The position numbers and the translations under genes are program-made. A stretch of DNA of 64,000 nt from assembly GCA_022828145.1 (NCBI GenBank), contig JAJEJA010000024.1, positions 115,093 through 179,092 on the forward strand, written 5' to 3'. The notes under the pieces were generated by a model, which had not been told where the DNA came from, made no database searches, and was given only the letters and a program-made list of their open reading frames with translations. Each line of letters opens with the position of its first letter. Positions within the stretch are counted from its first letter, which is position 1. Below are positions 16,874 through 24,941 of this stretch, piece by piece. The stretch is from Candidatus Poribacteria bacterium. Lineage in GTDB: Bacteria > Poribacteria > WGA-4E > WGA-3G.

Positions 16874-19800
16874 TCAGACATAACTCCTCCGAGAATTACG
16901 TCTATTGTTATTCTTCTTTTTCGGTTTCGTCCGATTGCTGCGTTTAATGCAGTTTTCTCCATATAAATCCTTTACCAGACTAAAAACAGTTTCTGAATCT
17001 GAAATCTTATACTGTGAATTACATCTCGTAATCACTTCACCGAATCGTGGCGTCATCAAACGTAAGACTAAATCAAGTTTTCCTCTGTTTGCAAGTGCGA
17101 TTTCTTTTAAAGATTTCAGTTTGTCTTGGTTCTCCAAATCAGATTCTTGGATAATAACCTCAACGGTAGAAGTCTGTTCCTCACGTACAACATCTATATT
17201 GCTGACTTCGTTTGCTTGAATTTGCCGTTCCTCTTCCGATTCCTCATCGGAATCCTGATTTCTGCTGCTGTTCTGATTGAGTTTAACGGTGCCTTCTATC
17301 CAAACGATTCTATCTTCATATAACTCTCCAGCCTCTTTATATGTATCTGGAAAGATAACGACTTCAACAGAACCTTCTAAATCTTCAAGAGCGATCACCG
17401 CCATTGAATCACCCTTTCTTTCACCCCTTCTTATCGTAATATGTTTTACTTCCGTTATCATTCCTGCGACAGAAACGGTAGAATCAATCGCGTGCTCTCC
17501 AAGTGTCTGTGTGCTGGCAGTGGTATAATATTCTATTATATCTTTGTACTGTTCAAGCGGATGTCCTGATACGTAAAAACCGAGTTGTTCCTTCTCTAGC
17601 TTTAGACGTTCAAGTGGTTCATATTCTGCTGTCTCTGTAAGTGGGACAGGTGCAGATTCTGCCTCATCTGTGTTACCGAAAAGACTCGTCTGTCCTTTAT
17701 CGCGTTCTGCTTGTGAACTCTGAGCAGCTTTGAGCATAACTTCTAAGTTTGCAAGCAGTTTTGCCCGATTGGCATCCAGTGAATCAAAAGCACCACATAG
17801 TATTAATCCCTCAACAGCACGTTTATTAACAACTTTTGTATCAACTCTTTCACAGAAGTCTTGTATTGAGGTAAAGCTACCCTCCTGATTTCGCGCTGCA
17901 ATGATTGCATCAATTGCGTTATCACCAACGTTTTTCACCGCTACAAAACCGAAACAGATATCATTTCCATCTACTGAAAAATCCTTATTGCTTGTGTTGA
18001 CATCTGGGGGTAGTACGTTTATTTCTACGTCAAGGTATTCAGCAAGTTTTGCGCATTCAGCTCGATATCTCGTGACTTTTTCTGAGTTTCCAGATTCTCC
18101 TGTCATCATCGCAGCCATGAATTCTCGTGGGTAGTGCGTTTTTAAGAAGCCCATTTGATAACCTGTCATAGCATAAGCGACACAGTGTGATTTATTGAAT
18201 GCATATCCACTGAAAGGCTCAAGTAGATCGTAGATTTCTTCTGCTTCTTTATTGTTAATTCCATTTTTTTGTGCGCCATCAACGAATTTCTCTCTTTGTG
18301 CTTGGAGCAGTGCTGGATCCTTCTTACCCATTGCAGAACGTAGAACGTCTGCCTCTCCGAGCGTGAAACCTGCCAGATCCCGAACAATCTGCATCACCTG
18401 CTCCTGATACACACAGACACCGTAGGTCTTCTTAAGAGCGTTCTCAAGCAATGGGTGTTTGTATTCTACCTTTTCTAAACCGACTTTCCTATCAATGAAC
18501 TGCTGCGTCATACCACTTGTCAATGGTCCCGGACGGTAAAGGGCGGGAATTGCAACGAAATCCTCAAAGTTATCTGCTTTGAGTTGGGTCACAACCCTAT
18601 ACATCCCTGATGATGATTCCAACTGAAATAGACCCTCAAGTAAACCTTTACTTATGAGTGAGAAAGTCTTCGCATCATCAAACGGAATCTCATCTATTTT
18701 AATATCAATGTCATGGTTGGTTTTAACCATCTGGATACAGTCATAAATTTCTGTGAGTGTACGAATCCCAAGCAGGTCGAATTTAACAATACCTACGCTT
18801 TCAACGGTTTTTCCTTCATACTGGGTTGCGACCTGATCGTTTTTATCCTTGAAAAGGGGCGCAAAATCTGTTAGTGGACCGTTTGAAATAACGTAAGCAG
18901 AAGCATGACAGGATACGTGCCGTTTCATCCCTTCAACTGCTTTACTGAGATCCATCAGTTCCTTATTTTCTGGTTGTCCAGCAAGCGTTTTAAACTCTGG
19001 AACTTGATCCAAGGCATCATCCAGCGTTATCCCCGGAATGGTTGGAATTAACTGCGTTAACTTGTTAACATTATCCAATGGAACATCAAGCACACGTCCA
19101 ACATCCTTAATCGACGCTTTTGCACCCATCGTCGCGAATGTAGCGACCTTGCCTACGGAGTCGTGTCCGTATTTTTCAACAAGATACTCAACAATAAATG
19201 CGCGGGCCCGGTCAGAAAAGTCTATGTCAATATCTGGCGGACTGATACGTTCAAGGTTCAGGAAACGTTCAAAAAGACAGTCATAATCCATCGGATTAAT
19301 TGCAATCACATCAAGGGCATACAGCACGAGACTCCCGACAGCAGACCCTCTGGCAGTGAGTGGATATCCTTGCTGGTGTGCATACTTAACATAATCCCAT
19401 ACAATCAGAAAATATCCGGGATATCCTGTCTGATTGATGATATCAAGTTCGTATTCTAACCTTTTCTGTACCTCTGCTGATAGTTCCCCACCAAATTTTT
19501 CGCGTAATCCTTGAATACAGAGCTCCTTCAGGTAACTTTCGTTCGTATGTCCTTCTGGGACATCATACTTTGGCATCACACTTTCACTAAAATCGAGTTC
19601 AAGATGACAGCGATTAGCAATTTCAAATGTATTGGTGATTGCCTCAGGTGGAAAGTCCTTAAGTGCTTCACGCATTTCATCAACGTTTTTAAAGTAGAAA
19701 TGGTTATCAAATCTCATTCTATCAGGATCTTTGACTGTCTTCTTCATCTGAATACAGAGAAGTACATCATGCATCCTGTGATCTGATTTCAGGAGATAGT

Positions 19801-20422
19801 GACAATCATTTGTTCCAACCAGCGGAAGTTCAAATTCCTTTGCCAATTCCACCATTATCGGATATGCTTGAAGTTCTTTGTCAATATAATGGTTCTGAAC
19901 CTCAACATACAAGTTCCGTTCTCCCATGATGTCCATCAAATCCTTAAAGTTCTTGATACCCTCTTCGCGTCTGTCTGAAGATATAAGTTGTGGCACTTGT
20001 CCTTGAATACAACCTGTTAGAGCGATTATACCTTCACGGTATTCCCGAAGGATTTCCATATCAATACGGGGTTTGCTATAGAAACCTTCTGTATATCCAA
20101 GCGATACCAGTTTGATGAGGTTCTGATATCCAATTGCATTTTCAACAAGTAGTGTGAGATGGTATGCACTCCCTTGTTCTTTCCCGCGTGTTTTGCGATT
20201 TCCGGGAGCGACATATACCTCACATCCAACAATGGGGTTTACACCTGCTTTTTTTCCTGCGGTGTAGAATTCCAGGGCCCCGAACATATTACCGTGATCG
20301 GTAAGAGCGACTGCTGGCGCACTATTCTTAACAGCCCATTGAATCATATCTGAGATGCGGCACGCCCCGTCCAGCATGCTATATTCACTATGGTTGTGTA
20401 AATGGACAAATTCTGAAGACAT
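16874..20422 (-). CDS. dnaE: DNA polymerase III alpha subunit
   Basis: Replicative polymerase, 1182 residues from ATG 20422, which has AGGTAGG upstream and starts MSSEFVHLHNHSEYSMLDG. The longer frame to 20485 is upstream sequence. Domains in order: PHP (HLHNHSEYS at 7-15, TDHGNMFG), palm with RGSAVGSLV at 358-366 and the catalytic acidic motif PDIDIDFSD at 396-404, the third Asp region KFDLLGIRTL, fingers, a helix-hairpin-helix segment, and the OB fold (VSVAGMITEVKHITIRRGER). The Lys/Arg/Asn-rich C-terminus is unusual. It is DnaE1-like in length. A MITE abuts its stop codon. Confidence 0.96.
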   Translation of the reverse strand: MSSEFVHLHNHSEYSMLDGACRISDMIQWAVKNSAPAVALTDHGNMFGALEFYTAGKKAGVNPIVGCEVYVAPGNRKTRGKEQGSAYHLTLLVENAIGYQNLIKLVSLGYTEGFYSKPRIDMEILREYREGIIALTGCIQGQVPQLISSDRREEGIKNFKDLMDIMGERNLYVEVQNHYIDKELQAYPIMVELAKEFELPLVGTNDCHYLLKSDHRMHDVLLCIQMKKTVKDPDRMRFDNHFYFKNVDEMREALKDFPPEAITNTFEIANRCHLELDFSESVMPKYDVPEGHTNESYLKELCIQGLREKFGGELSAEVQKRLEYELDIINQTGYPGYFLIVWDYVKYAHQQGYPLTARGSAVGSLVLYALDVIAINPMDYDCLFERFLNLERISPPDIDIDFSDRARAFIVEYLVEKYGHDSVGKVATFATMGAKASIKDVGRVLDVPLDNVNKLTQLIPTIPGITLDDALDQVPEFKTLAGQPENKELMDLSKAVEGMKRHVSCHASAYVISNGPLTDFAPLFKDKNDQVATQYEGKTVESVGIVKFDLLGIRTLTEIYDCIQMVKTNHDIDIKIDEIPFDDAKTFSLISKGLLEGLFQLESSSGMYRVVTQLKADNFEDFVAIPALYRPGPLTSGMTQQFIDRKVGLEKVEYKHPLLENALKKTYGVCVYQEQVMQIVRDLAGFTLGEADVLRSAMGKKDPALLQAQREKFVDGAQKNGINNKEAEEIYDLLEPFSGYAFNKSHCVAYAMTGYQMGFLKTHYPREFMAAMMTGESGNSEKVTRYRAECAKLAEYLDVEINVLPPDVNTSNKDFSVDGNDICFGFVAVKNVGDNAIDAIIAARNQEGSFTSIQDFCERVDTKVVNKRAVEGLILCGAFDSLDANRAKLLANLEVMLKAAQSSQAERDKGQTSLFGNTDEAESAPVPLTETAEYEPLERLKLEKEQLGFYVSGHPLEQYKDIIEYYTTASTQTLGEHAIDSTVSVAGMITEVKHITIRRGERKGDSMAVIALEDLEGSVEVVIFPDTYKEAGELYEDRIVWIEGTVKLNQNSSRNQDSDEESEEERQIQANEVSNIDVVREEQTSTVEVIIQESDLENQDKLKSLKEIALANRGKLDLVLRLMTPRFGEVITRCNSQYKISDSETVFSLVKDLYGENCIKRSNRTKPKKKNNNRRNSRRSYV

Positions 20423-20550
20423 ACATTTCCTACCTGTGCCAGATTTATATTTAAATTTACGCAAAAAAATGCGTTTAGTTTTCAAGTAATTTGTAGTGGA
20501 GAATTGGAATCATAACTATCCTTCTTCATCTTTTTCTGCGATATGTCATC

Positions 20551-21093
20551 TCACTTGATGATAATGCCGCCGTTTTTATTAAGTCCGTACTCCTTGCCAA
20601 CCCAATAGGGAAGAAACTCGTGTCCTTCTGGGATAACCTGACCCCCAAGAGTCTTCGCTGGCAAAGTCTCTGCAAGCGTGTCTGTGTCAATAGAGATATC
20701 CTGACCAACAATCTTCACACTCGGTAACGTATTGATATACAAAGAGGAAGCAGGAACGAATTTTTGGTAGGTACTTGAATGACGATTAGACTTTTCAATG
20801 ACAGCATAAAAAGGGGGTACATTATCAGACTTGATCCTCATTTTCCATTCCCTTCTATTATAATCAAACCAGTCATCCGACTTACGATAACCTCCGATAA
20901 CCACCACCAGGTCTTTATCAGGAGCAGGATCCGCGACAAGCCGCCAACTTATATTATATCCACTCGAAGCATCTCCTTCAAATCCTACCTTCTCTAACGT
21001 TATTGTTGAGATTTTATGCGTATTGTCGGAACTGCAGCCTATTTGAGATAGTAGCAAAAACGCCATTACTAAATAAACAACAAGATTCTTCAT
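20551..21093 (-). CDS. Predicted lipoprotein, unknown function
   Basis: Starting at ATG 21093 (GAGG just upstream), the product is 180 residues with an N-terminal lipoprotein signal and lipobox LSQIGC at about residue 19. The frame from 21132 adds a polar leader that would spoil the signal. The mature part is a beta-rich domain with a fibronectin-like look (ISWRLVADPAPDKDLVVVIGG). No family is recognised. It lies 128 bases upstream of the dnaE start on the same strand. Confidence 0.7.
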   Translation of the reverse strand: MKNLVVYLVMAFLLLSQIGCSSDNTHKISTITLEKVGFEGDASSGYNISWRLVADPAPDKDLVVVIGGYRKSDDWFDYNRREWKMRIKSDNVPPFYAVIEKSNRHSSTYQKFVPASSLYINTLPSVKIVGQDISIDTDTLAETLPAKTLGGQVIPEGHEFLPYWVGKEYGLNKNGGIIIK

Positions 21094-21162
21094 TGAGAAA
21101 TCCTCCCGTACGACATCCTTTACAACCAGCAAAGGGGTTCTCTGATGGCTATGGCAAATATC

Positions 21163-21399
21163 CTATATTCTATTTTTACGGTCTTTAGCATTCCATGTTT
21201 TTTCTTCGTGAAACAGAGATTCAAATATATCCAGAATAACTTTCTCAGCTTCAGATTTATCATTACAACGCGCGATAATGATCTTCTGTGCACCTAATCC
21301 CAAGTCTGGAAAGGAAGCAACTACATTGTTACGATGTACCCTGATATTACTGTAAATGACAGTATTGATTATCTGGTTATCTTCAGTTAATATATGCAT
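21163..21399 (-). CDS. Small hypothetical protein
   Basis: A 78-residue product is proposed from ATG 21399 (GGAAAG upstream). The frame is open further to 21510, but the N-terminal extension lacks a convincing start signal. The sequence is a mixed alpha/beta domain (VASFPDLGLGAQKIIIARCN, then a helix SEAEKVILDIFESLF). No family is recognised. It precedes the lipoprotein gene on the same strand. Confidence 0.5.
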   Translation of the reverse strand: MHILTEDNQIINTVIYSNIRVHRNNVVASFPDLGLGAQKIIIARCNDKSEAEKVILDIFESLFHEEKTWNAKDRKNRI

Positions 21400-21696
21400 T
21401 TTATTTTCTTTCCAATTGTCATCGGATATGTGACGCAGTTGGAACACAGCCGACATAGTAGTCTCGTCAACTTTCGGGTGAATGTGGTTTCCGCTTTGAT
21501 TGCTTACCAACTTTTGAAGAACAAACCCTTGGTGAAGGGGACCTGCGAAAACTTGAGGAAATCAACGATTTACCTATACTATTAACTTCTAATCTTTTTT
21601 CAAAATCACGTTAATTATAGCATAAATATCCGGATTTACGCAAATTATGTCCTAAGGTCCTAAGACAGGGTGTGTAAAGTTCTGGTTACTTGTCTG

Positions 21697-21736
21697 AACC
21701 AGGATTAGCAGGATTAGCAGGATTTGACCAGGATAA
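21697..21736. repeat. Short tandem AGGATTAGC-type repeat
   Basis: AACCAGGATTAGCAGGATTA is followed by further AGGATT units and then CCAGGATAAG. A related CCAGGATAAGAAATCC occurs at about 21847-21862. It lies in the 567-base gap between the divergent genes at 21399 and 21967, which is otherwise AT-rich non-coding sequence apart from the promoter at 21869-21898. Confidence 0.55.
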
Positions 21737-21868
21737 GAAAAGAGATGAAACGCAATAGGTTTCACATTTTCAGAAAAATAAAATCCGAGAAAATTACTCT
21801 TAACCTGAAAATCCTATAATCCTGAAAATAAAGGCTCAAACAAGCACCAGGATAAGAAATCCTTCCAT

Positions 21869-21898
21869 TTGACTTTATAATAAAAACTGTGGTATAAT
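21869..21898 (+). promoter_or_regulatory. Sigma70-type promoter for the coiled-coil gene
   Basis: TTGACT and TATAAT are separated by 18 bases, with the -10 box 68 bases before the ATG at 21967. Confidence 0.6.
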
Positions 21899-21966
21899 TT
21901 AAATAAAAGAATGTATTGTTAAAACTCTTTGATTGTAATCATCTGTCATAGTGAAGAGATATACAA

Positions 21967-22458
21967 ATGTGGAATACTACGATATTGCCTATTCTTACAT
22001 CCCTTATTGCAACAGGCTTGGGAATCTTTTTTGTCTGGCTTTTTAACCGTAAAAGACAATCAGACGAGAGAGCTAACCAAATGTCTCATATTTTGAATGA
22101 AATTAGCGATATCAGGAACAAAATTGCTAACGGCTTGGAACGTTCAGCACTTGAAACTGCAAAAAATGAAAAATTATGGGAAGACGTTAAAGAGGACATT
22201 CAAGAAATCAAGGACCAAGTTGCTGAAAATAAAGCATTGATTCAAAAAACCAATGAACAAGTTGCTAAAAATAAAGCAATGATTCATATAATCAATGAAC
22301 AAGTTTCCGAAAATAAAGCATTGATTCAAAAAATAGATAAACAGGTTTCCGAAAATACGAACTCAATTGAAAACCTAATCAATATTATTGAAGATCTTCA
22401 AAGTGTAACAACAGGTATGCAAAATATAATGAGGGATAGCATTTCAAGCAAATCCTAA
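21967..22458 (+). CDS. Membrane-anchored coiled-coil protein with 14-residue repeats
   Basis: The 163-residue product has an N-terminal TM helix (about residues 5-26, followed by NRKRQ, so a cytoplasmic C-terminal tail is likely). A long coiled coil follows. Residues 85-135 consist of near-tandem 14-residue units (QVAENKALIQKTNE, QVAKNKAMIHIINE, QVSENKALIQKIDK, QVSENTNSIENLIN), with matching 42-base DNA repeats. The pattern resembles the coiled-coil stalks of signalling or phage-related proteins. It has its own promoter. Its function is unknown. Confidence 0.72.
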   Translation: MWNTTILPILTSLIATGLGIFFVWLFNRKRQSDERANQMSHILNEISDIRNKIANGLERSALETAKNEKLWEDVKEDIQEIKDQVAENKALIQKTNEQVAKNKAMIHIINEQVSENKALIQKIDKQVSENTNSIENLINIIEDLQSVTTGMQNIMRDSISSKS

Positions 22459-22572
22459 CAGATTTACTGAAAGTGCAATTGGTTAACTACCCTGGTAGTG
22501 TTTCTAATGTTTGCTGACGTAGGGTGTAATAGAACACCCCCGCAAAAACGGGGTAAAGGGTTAGTCAACAAC

Positions 22573-22959
22573 TTATTCACCACACATTACTACAGGAGGT
22601 CTCTCACTAAGATCTTCTGTGTCCACATCAAGCTCCGCCAAGAGAACTCCGGGGAGATCTCGGAGATCATTGATTAACGGAGATGGATCCACATCTGACC
22701 CAAGATACATCTTTTGTACCTTATATCCACACTCTCCATAATATGTTTCTATTACCCGTGAAGTATATCCTTCTTGAAGAAGAAATTCTCTCACAGCAAT
22801 GTCTACGGGAATGCGGTCATCCTTAGTAATAACTGAATACCCAACCCACACAATGCCAGATCCAGACAAATACTCGGAACAACCATTCACAAGAATGCAG
22901 AGCATGGCAAGAGAAAGCAAAATATACAAACGATGCGAAACATGATTCAAAACAAACAC
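22573..22959 (-). CDS. Predicted lipoprotein, unknown function
   Basis: The 128-residue product has a signal sequence at about residues 9-26 and lipobox ILVNGC. The mature part includes GYSVITKDDRIPVDIAVREFLL and DLPGVLLAELDVDTEDL, which read as a compact alpha/beta domain. Five Cys remain, some of which could form disulfides. No family is recognised. The 745 bases upstream (22960-23704) contain repeats and the MFS promoter. Confidence 0.65.
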   Translation of the reverse strand: MFVLNHVSHRLYILLSLAMLCILVNGCSEYLSGSGIVWVGYSVITKDDRIPVDIAVREFLLQEGYTSRVIETYYGECGYKVQKMYLGSDVDPSPLINDLRDLPGVLLAELDVDTEDLSERPPVVMCGE

Positions 22960-23172
22960 CTTTGATGATATGCAGTATTAAAGACAATCAACACAATGTG
23001 AGCGATCTTTTCTGATTATATCACACACTCTAATATTTGACAATAATTTTCGTTGTGAGTTAAATCAAGTAATGCCATTAGTGGACAGTCCAAGTTAAAC
23101 TTGTAGTTCGGGTTTCGTTCCTCTACCCATAAGTGTCAACTTAAGGAATTTCCAAAATCAGAGTTCTCTTCA

Positions 23173-23282
23173 GTCCCGTAGGGACGATATGTTTACAGAA
23201 AACGTGTCCCGCCCTCTCTTTAGTCCCGTAAGGATGATATGTTATGCGACGGTATTTATAAACATATCGTCCCTACGGGACT
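23173..23282. repeat. 24-bp inverted repeat pair (GTCCCGTAGGGAC type)
   Basis: AGTCCCGTAGGGACGATATG plus TTTA at 23173-23196 is perfectly repeated in inverse at 23259-23282, with a degenerate direct copy (TAGTCCCGTAAGGATGATAT) between them. Further fragments follow up to 23600, including a GGTTCGGTTAGGAAACCGAACC-like hairpin near 23399-23420 (18 or more paired bases) and a TAGGTCGGG-type fragment near 23100. The gap shows no convincing gene. Confidence 0.7.
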
Positions 23283-23613
23283 AAAGAGTGCCCCTAACTC
23301 TCAGATAATCCCTAAATTGACACCTATAGGGCCAAAAACTTTACGCACCCACTGACTTTGTGCCAGTGACGTTCATAAAGGTTTTCGCGAAGTATCCGGT
23401 TCGGTTAGGAAACCGAACCTACCGACCTGGGAATATCACTAAATTGACACCTATGGTACGGTTTCCTAACAAATGCAGAATACCAAACGCGTATTCTGCC
23501 GGATTCTACAAGAAATCTGAAAATTATCCGATTAAATTCTTAATCTTCATCCGAGTGCCGTCTCTCATGAAAAAGGTGACAAAAGTTTTACACACCCAAC
23601 CCTAATACCAACC

Positions 23614-23642
23614 TTGACATATCATCACTGCCCTGCTATAAT
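23614..23642 (+). promoter_or_regulatory. Consensus sigma70 promoter for the MFS gene
   Basis: A perfect TTGACA and perfect TATAAT are separated by 17 bases, with an extended TG (TGCTATAAT). The -10 box ends 62 bases before the ATG at 23705. Confidence 0.8.
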
Positions 23643-23704
23643 AGGTCATACTGCATAATTTGTATCTATCTTAGTTGTGTTGAAACAGGTATATTAACTT
23701 ACGA

Positions 23705-24928
23705 ATGCAAAAATCCAGACTTCTTCTCCTGTTCTTAACCCTCTTTTTCGTGATGCTTGGGTTTGGAATCATCATACCAAATCTTGCTTATTACGCTAAA
23801 GATATTGGGGCATCTCCCACCGAAATTTCAATACTCATCTCTATCTATTCTGGCATGCATCTGATATTCGCGCCACTCTGGGGACGACTTTCTGATAAAC
23901 ACGGCAGAAAACCAGCAATACTGCTCGGATTGTTAGGTAATGCAATCGCGTTAGTCGGTTTTGGCATCAGCACTGATTATATCTGGCTATCGTTAACCCG
24001 TAGTGCTGCCGGGATCGCTTCCGCTGCTGTGATACCGACTGTCATGGCGTATGTTGCAGATGTAACCACATCTGAAGAACGTGGACGCGGTATGGGTCTG
24101 ATGGGTGCAGCTATGGGCCTCGGGTTCATTCTTGGACCCGCAATTGGCGGTGTGATGGGGCGACATGATATACCGTTCTTTGTTGCTGGTGCACTATCGC
24201 TCTTAACGTTTATTTTTGTTCTTATGACCTTACCTGAGTCGCTCCAAAAAAAGACAGCATCTGAACACACATGGGTTTCTCCTCGCGAACTATACAGCAA
24301 GACTTCAATAAAATCACCACTAACACCGTTGTTTCTTATCGCCTTTTTTTCTGCATTCAGCTTCGCCGGTTTGGAGGCAACATTTCCACTGTTTATTAAA
24401 AATACGTGGCAGTATGGACAGAAAGAATTGGGATATATGTTCATGATCATGGGGGTTATTGTCGTGCCATTGCAAGGCGGATTACTCGGAAGATTGATAA
24501 ACACATTCGGTGAACGTAAAATAATAATAGCAGGTATGCTGCTGAATGTTTTAGGAATGGTGTTACTTGTCAATGCGTTTTCCTTTCTTACACTCACGAT
24601 TTATCTTACAATAACTGGTATCGGCTATCAATTAATCCGTCCTACGAATACCTCATGGATTTCTAAACAGACACATATCGGACAAGGCACAGCAATCGGG
24701 ATCATGGATGCATTCTTGAGTTTGGGACGTGTCTTAGGTCCAATTCTCAGTGGATGGCTTTATGATAGGACTTTGCATCCTCCAATTTTTAAGAACTTTT
24801 TTAGTATAACGCATCTTGATGGGTTATATGGTAACGGTGCGTTTTCTTATGTTGTTCTGGCATATATTCTGTTAATAGCAGCCGGTTTTCTGTATTTTCC
24901 TTTGCGTCATGTTGAACAGAAAACCTAA
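23705..24928 (+). CDS. MFS transporter, drug-efflux (TetA/DHA1-like) type
   Basis: The 407-residue protein has about 12 TM helices. Motif A of the major facilitator superfamily is at about residues 60-73 (GRLSDKHGRKPAIL), and the motif C-like GFILGPAIGGVMG falls in TM5, which is typical of proton antiporters. A weak motif A repeat (GGLLGRLINTFGERK) occurs in the second half. It is driven by a consensus promoter and appears monocistronic. The substrate is not predictable. It converges on the ASPIC protein gene with a 13-base gap. Confidence 0.9.
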   Translation: MQKSRLLLLFLTLFFVMLGFGIIIPNLAYYAKDIGASPTEISILISIYSGMHLIFAPLWGRLSDKHGRKPAILLGLLGNAIALVGFGISTDYIWLSLTRSAAGIASAAVIPTVMAYVADVTTSEERGRGMGLMGAAMGLGFILGPAIGGVMGRHDIPFFVAGALSLLTFIFVLMTLPESLQKKTASEHTWVSPRELYSKTSIKSPLTPLFLIAFFSAFSFAGLEATFPLFIKNTWQYGQKELGYMFMIMGVIVVPLQGGLLGRLINTFGERKIIIAGMLLNVLGMVLLVNAFSFLTLTIYLTITGIGYQLIRPTNTSWISKQTHIGQGTAIGIMDAFLSLGRVLGPILSGWLYDRTLHPPIFKNFFSITHLDGLYGNGAFSYVVLAYILLIAAGFLYFPLRHVEQKT

Positions 24929-24941
24929 TTTCTGAATTCAT

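Noticed and set aside
22536..22553. CCCCGC/CGGGG hairpin as terminator of the coiled-coil gene
   Set aside because: Short stem and no U-tract; left out as too weak.
23360..23605. 81-residue ORF on the plus strand
   Set aside because: It lies wholly inside the repeat field, has no ribosome binding site and its translation follows hairpin sequence.
23977..24597. 206-residue ORF antisense to the MFS gene
   Set aside because: Antisense shadow without family features.
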